Shown here piece by piece: positions 59,151-64,000 of a DNA stretch of 64,000 nt. This stretch comes from Cymbidium sinense (lineage: Eukaryota > Streptophyta > Magnoliopsida > Asparagales > Orchidaceae), in the NCBI GenBank assembly GCA_021442155.1, contig CM038217.1, positions 143,899,643 through 143,963,642 on the forward strand. Direction: 5' to 3'. Every line of letters starts with the position of its first letter. Within the stretch, counting starts at the first letter, position 1. Position numbers and translations under genes: made by a program. The notes below the pieces were generated by a model. It made no database searches. It was not told where the DNA came from and saw only the letters and a list, made by a program, of their open reading frames with translations.

Positions 59151-60834
59151 TAATCTCTAAACATATTATTTTTCATAAATGAAGGCATAAATCATTAAAT
59201 GGCCATCTAACAACATACAATAAATCCACAGTAACACTTAAACAAAAAGATCAACTATCACATGAATTCACAAAAAGAAAATACATATGTCATGAAAAGG
59301 ACAATCACAAGATCCTAAATACAATAAATTTAGAGTCACAACTCACACTAAGCTTCAAAATGTATCCTCCATAAGTGTGAAGGTTGCTTGTCCCAATTGT
59401 ACCATGCTCTAATGAATCTCTAGTCTTACAGACACACAATATTGAAAAAAAATATATATAATTATTTTAAATAAAAGACTAATTAATTATTTTATGATAA
59501 ATATTAAGAGTCTATTTGGGATAACTATAATTATTTTAAAAAATAGTGATAGAGATATGTAAAAAAAATTTATTATTTAGGATCCTATGAACCGGCTTAT
59601 AATTTTTTTATTTAAAAAAAAAATTAAACCGTAGCTTTCAGGCTGCCACCACAAGGAGCTAAATAAAGTTGAAAAATATAATTTTATCATCATAACTTCT
59701 TTAAAATATAGGTGAAATATGATACCTCAAATGACACTATAATACGATGCAGCATAATAATACACTGCCATCACACACCAAAAAGAATACGGCAAAATCA
59801 TTTCAAAATTGAAGGCCACAAAAGTCACACTGATATAGGAACCAAGGAGGGATAAGAATTGAAGCTTGCTACAGGACCCTGAATAAGGATAAAAATCCAA
59901 ACCAAGCCAAACGCCAGACTCTAGCTACAGAAACTACTGGCTTACCAGCGGTTTAAATCCTCATCTAATAAACGAACACCAATTCATAATTGCTGAAGAA
60001 ATCTAAAGAGACAATCTTAGGCCTTTTTTTTATATTATTATTACTTTCGGTGGAAAGGCAATCTTTGGCTTAGTGGAGGGACATGGAACTGCATGTTAAC
60101 ACTAGGTTTCCTGCTTTCCCTTGTCTCTAGTAAGAAAGAAAAAAATGCCCTCCTTTCTCCATCATTAGACCTCCCATCTTTTTTTTTTTTTAGTGTGTAA
60201 GAATTTAAACTTAAGATCTTTTGGTTGAAAGACAGCACATAATTTTTATATATTTGCATATCTAATATCTAAATTTTCATATTAATATAAATAGCACTCA
60301 AATCATTAATATTATAATATCATCATTAAATTTTTGAAATGAAATACATCTTTTTATGCAAAGAAAAATGTTATATTTATAAATATCAAATTTTAGATGT
60401 TAGATATTTAAATGCATAAGAATTATGTGTTATGTATATAAATTTATCTAAAAAATAATTTTCCGAGCACAACTATGATATAAAAAATTCAATTCCAAAA
60501 TCTTTTTTTGTTTTCTGGAAAAATCTTGACTTTTAAGCAACTAATTTAATCAGCGCCCATCTGTGGGACATTTCAACCCTCATCTCTTTATAAAAACAAA
60601 AAGAAAAATACTTTCTCTTTATATTTGGCATCAGAATGTGCAGAACTTTGTTTAGATTGCTATTTTAATTCTCTGTGATCGTTTATCTTTTTGTGCTTAA
60701 GGGGAACCTTCATCATTGCTCTTTTGGTAATCCTGCCTTCACTAAAAAGCTTAATTATAGCTTCATTGGCTACAACTGTGTTGATTTAATGTTTCTATTA
60801 TGTTAAATAAAATCATCATATTATAAATTAATTC

Positions 60835-60838
<4 letters not shown>
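59151..60838. other. Intergenic DNA, no gene recognised
   Basis: The part 59700-60030 is less AT-rich and could be transcribed 3' sequence of a neighbouring gene, but no frame or signal supports this. The short minus frame at 60041-60259 shows no domain. Confidence 0.3.

Positions 60839-60923
<85 letters not shown>
60839..60923. repeat. (TA)n microsatellite
   Basis: About 42 TA units. Confidence 0.95.
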
Positions 60924-60928
<5 letters not shown>

Positions 60929-61075
60929 CTTTTGACTCAGCTATATTCAAATGTTGATTGAGACACCATAAATTCAAAGATAATTAAAAATATTAAAAGT
61001 AGTCTTATAGTGCTTAATAGGCAAATAATAAAAGCCAATTCTAAATCTTAAGCATTATTGACCAAAGCAAGGTAT

Positions 61076-61245
61076 TCCAATCTAATCAATTTTGTTTAAT
61101 ATTTAATATTTATATATTTTTTATTTTAAAAATACTTAAAATAATCTTTTGAGTAGTTTTTAAAAATAACTATCATTATCAAATATGTTTTATTTTAAAA
61201 TAAAATATAAATAAAAATGATCCTAAATAATCTCTAAACAAGTGA
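61076..61245. mobile_element. AT-rich MITE, short uninterrupted copy
   Basis: TTCCAATCTAATCAATTTTG at the left and the complement of AAAAATGATCCTAAATAATC at the right match the ends of the family described at 7036, 29247 and 57783. The core includes CTATCATTATCAAATATG. Confidence 0.45.
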
Positions 61246-61294
61246 GCATAAATGGGCTTGAACAACCCATTAAACATTTAAATCTACTCTTAGT

Positions 61295-61498
61295 TAGGGC
61301 TATCAAAAAAAGCCAGTTGTTCATGAAGAGCTCGTGTTTGGCTAATTAAGTAGCTCCTGTTTGGCTTGTTCGTTAACTAAGCAAGCCGAACACGAACAAA
61401 TATTTTAAACTCGATTTATAAGCAAGCCGAACATGAATAATCCATCGTTTGATTATGTTCGGTTCGACTTAGCTCGAAATAAAAATATTATATTATAT

Positions 61499-61532
<34 letters not shown>

Positions 61533-61774
61533 ATATATATTAAAGTTTTTGTTATATAAAATATTGGTTCAGGTTCGAATCCTCCCTTTTACATATTTTT
61601 CAGATTATTGCATTTCGAGTTGATATGAGCCATTTCGAACAATTCGAGCCAAACACGAACACTGAAATTTCAAACCATTTCGAACACGAGCCGAACACGA
61701 ATAAAATAATTTTCAAATGAGCCATATATGAACAAGAGTTTGGGTTGCTCAAGCTCGGCTCGTTTACATCCCTA
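61295..61774. mobile_element. 480-bp hAT-like foldback element
   Basis: Ends TAGGGCTATCAAAAAAAGCC and the complement of the right end, TAGGGATGTAAACGAGCC, are matching inverted repeats. They are flanked by CTCTTAGT (61287-61294) and CTCTTAGG (61775-61782), an 8-bp duplication with one change. Both arms are full of GAACACGAGC / GCTCGTGTTCGGC text, so the element folds back around a TA-rich centre (61500-61540). There is no coding capacity; the minus frame at 61600-61788 is a reading of the arm. Confidence 0.8.
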
Positions 61775-61782
61775 CTCTTAGG

Positions 61783-63138
61783 TTCCAATCAAGAATATTG
61801 CTAATTACCTAGGTCAAGAGGCCATATTAGTGTGCATCTTGATGAAATAAAATTTTTTTTCTAAATAATCATTTTTTTTTAATACTTGATTATGCGCCAA
61901 TTAGTTTAATCATGTGGCCTACCTAATCCTAGTGGCAATTTCATCACAACTAATCTATACACACAAGAATCTCTTTAATGGGGGGTCCTTTTGCCCTCCA
62001 TTTTTGCTTAAAAGTTCTATTACTTTAATCAGCATTAACTATAAACAATAAGCTTAATCTCATCATTAAGAAAATATTTTTATTAACTAATGTCAACTCC
62101 TATTGAGCTTGTGCTGATTTTCCCACTAATTTAAACAATATGATGGTTGGCGAACTTTTGAACTGTAATTATAGTCTAAGATAACTAAGATGCAGATTAA
62201 GTTCCCTTTCTCTTTTTGACTCATCTTGCCTCTATCTGTAAAGGAATAATCTACCAAATGTATTCTTTTTTCCTTCTAAAAGTTATCACTTTGGCATCGC
62301 TTCCTATACATAATTTTTTTTGTCAGTAATTGACACGATACAATAATTCAATATGAACTTGACCTAAAAAAAATTCAAGTTCAAGTTGACAAATTGACTT
62401 AAGGTCATGCTCAAGTTTAAGACTATGACTCATTTAAATTTTTTTTGGGTTGAGTTCAATCGATCTGATTTTGATCAATTAATTCAAAAATTACCTGATT
62501 TTAACTCGTGAACTTGAATTTGATTTTAAATATATGTCCAAATAGGTCACTTAATTCATGTGGGTAAGACAGTTGGGTTCGGGCCTAAATTATTAATAAA
62601 CAAGTTGAGTTCGAGTTATATTTATTAGATTGAATCAAATTTGAGTCAAATATGAATCTAATCTATTAATAAGTTAGCATGCGCTTGAGCTTAGATTTCA
62701 CTAAAAAAGAAAACTTTCAATCACTTAGGCATAACTTTATCCATATTTATTTGGTGCTTGGGTAGTCATTTGTAAGTCGCAAAAAATACAAAAATATGAT
62801 AAAATTTAAATTGTTGGAAATTGATGGTTAGTGATTGGTGTGAAACAAATGTGTTCAATTATTGCATGATATGATTTAAGTAAAACTTATCTTTATAGTT
62901 TATTTTAGCCTTTAAGTGCAACGGGAATATGCTTTACTGTTTAGATTAGGAATTTACTGATGAAATGGAACCAAATTTAGAATTCTCAGCCTATATAAAT
63001 TCTATAGAATCCTTCTAAGTATCGATTCAATGTTCTTGAGTGAGAGATATGGAAAGAATTTAATAATAAGGAGATTGTTATTAGCTTGATCAAGTGGACG
63101 TAGAGAAAGGCAAGAGGCATCACATAAATAATGAGTCT
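61783..63138. other. Intergenic DNA, no gene recognised
   Basis: The part 62340-62660 repeats AAGTTGAGTTCGAGTT-like phrases and may be a decayed element. Nothing else was recognised. Confidence 0.3.
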
Positions 63139-64000
63139 TGATTTGGCACTGAAAATTCCACTAGTTAAAGCCCGAATCTTGATGTCGAAAGATATCTGAT
63201 TCTGAGTCTAGACTAACCCAGATTAAGCGCTTAAAATATAATTGAAAACTTTAAGATATTAGTTGGCTCCTAAATATGAAGTATTTATAGTCAAATAGAG
63301 CGTCTTGACGAGCCAGATCTAACAAATCCAAGATCTCCTGATTCTGACTTCATTTGAGCATTCAAATACTTAAAATACATGAGATGGTCAAAGGAATCAT
63401 TTTGAGCCGTCTAATAGAGTGGTTTAGATTTTACATGAATTTATAGAAACGCCATACCTCTAATCTATAAATAATTCATCATTATTCATATGAGGGGAGG
63501 CCCGAAGTTAAAGAGAAGAGAGAGCTTTGATGTTTAAAGATCCTCTAAGCATAATCGTGTCACTAATCGACGGTCGCCGACCACCGCCATAGGTCATTGC
63601 CGCCAACCACCGCTGGCTGCCGCCGTCGACCACCACCGCTGGTCATCGCCGCCGACCACCGCCGCCGGTCATCGCCACCAACCATCACCGCCCACCACCA
63701 TCGTTTCAAGCCGCAGACCTAACGCCACCTACCGCATGCGCCGCCATCGGCCAGGCTCGCCACTTAAGTTACCAGCCACCATTGACCATCGTCTCGTCAC
63801 CATCGCTACGCCACCGACGGTCGCCGATTCATCATTGATATCGTCATTCACACTACTACCATTCACTATACATCCATTACATTGCGTGCTCTTTCTTCTA
63901 CGATTCGAATTTCCGTGGTGGCTTTTTACAACTCTGTAATCTCGTTATCAGGAAAACTTAAACTTTGTACTCCAAAATAGATATATAGTGGAACATTTTT
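63139..64000 (+). repeat. LTR of the gypsy-type family, cut by the window end
   Basis: It starts TGATTTGGCACTGAAAATTCC and contains GCGCTTAAAATATAATTG, GAAGTATTTATAGTCAAATA, CATTTGAGCATTCAAATAC, a TATA box CTATAAATAATTC (63463-63475) and ATTCATATGAGGGG. A strong CCGCCGACCACC-rich block lies at 63560-63850, and TACTCCAAAATAGATATATA near the end. The 3' end and any target duplication lie outside the window. The frame at 63736-63939 is a composition artefact. Confidence 0.78.

Overview
This window is nuclear DNA of a flowering plant. Evidence: two plant-type protein genes, one with GT-AG introns and one intronless, in an AT-rich background full of nested LTR retrotransposons, hAT elements, MITEs, long (TA)n runs and a decayed chloroplast DNA insertion. 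The strong 5'-GC-rich to 3'-AT-rich gradient in the first gene fits a monocot, but the species cannot be fixed from this sequence alone.

There are two ordinary host genes. At 2129-2806 (+) is an intronless NEDD8-specific cysteine protease of the Ulp1/SENP8 family (DEN1/NEDP1 type). At 49514-54518 (+) is a four-exon clade-D-type protein phosphatase 2C. Its last exon carries an apparent one-base deletion in an A run, so the C-terminal part lies in another frame. I see no functional link between the two genes.

Almost everything between and after them is mobile DNA. 3.4-7.6 kb: microsatellites, a plastid trnI-trnA spacer insertion and AT-rich inverted-repeat elements. 7.9-12.7 kb: tandem repeats, a GC-rich degenerate repeat island and two head-to-tail LTRs, probably the 3' end of a Tat-lineage Ty3/gypsy element. 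12.84-14.08 kb: a non-autonomous hAT element with an 8-bp target duplication. 14.7-25.7 kb: a decayed autonomous-type hAT transposon (zinc-finger MYM/TTF-like transposase, minus strand) split by a 7.0-kb TG...CA insertion flanked by a 5-bp duplication, best read as a giant solo LTR. 25.7-32.7 kb: degenerate intergenic DNA, a 551-bp hAT MITE, an AT-rich MITE and an unidentified promoter/leader-like segment. 32.7-46.9 kb: a row of three related LTRs, the middle one split by an 11.2-kb Tat-lineage gypsy element (34002-45237, minus strand). That element has paired LTRs, a primer-binding site, gag, protease, RT, RNase H and integrase remnants, an antisense ORF and two tandem-repeat arrays. 55-64 kb: an LTR remnant, a solo LTR with perfect TSD inside a MITE, a hAT-like foldback element and a last LTR cut by the window end.

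I found no new functional system. The points most worth a second look are the giant solo LTR, the tandem repeats shared by two Tat-type remnants in opposite orientation, the antisense ORF, the plastid insertion and the PP2C frameshift. All family assignments were made by eye from remembered motifs; no search or alignment was run.
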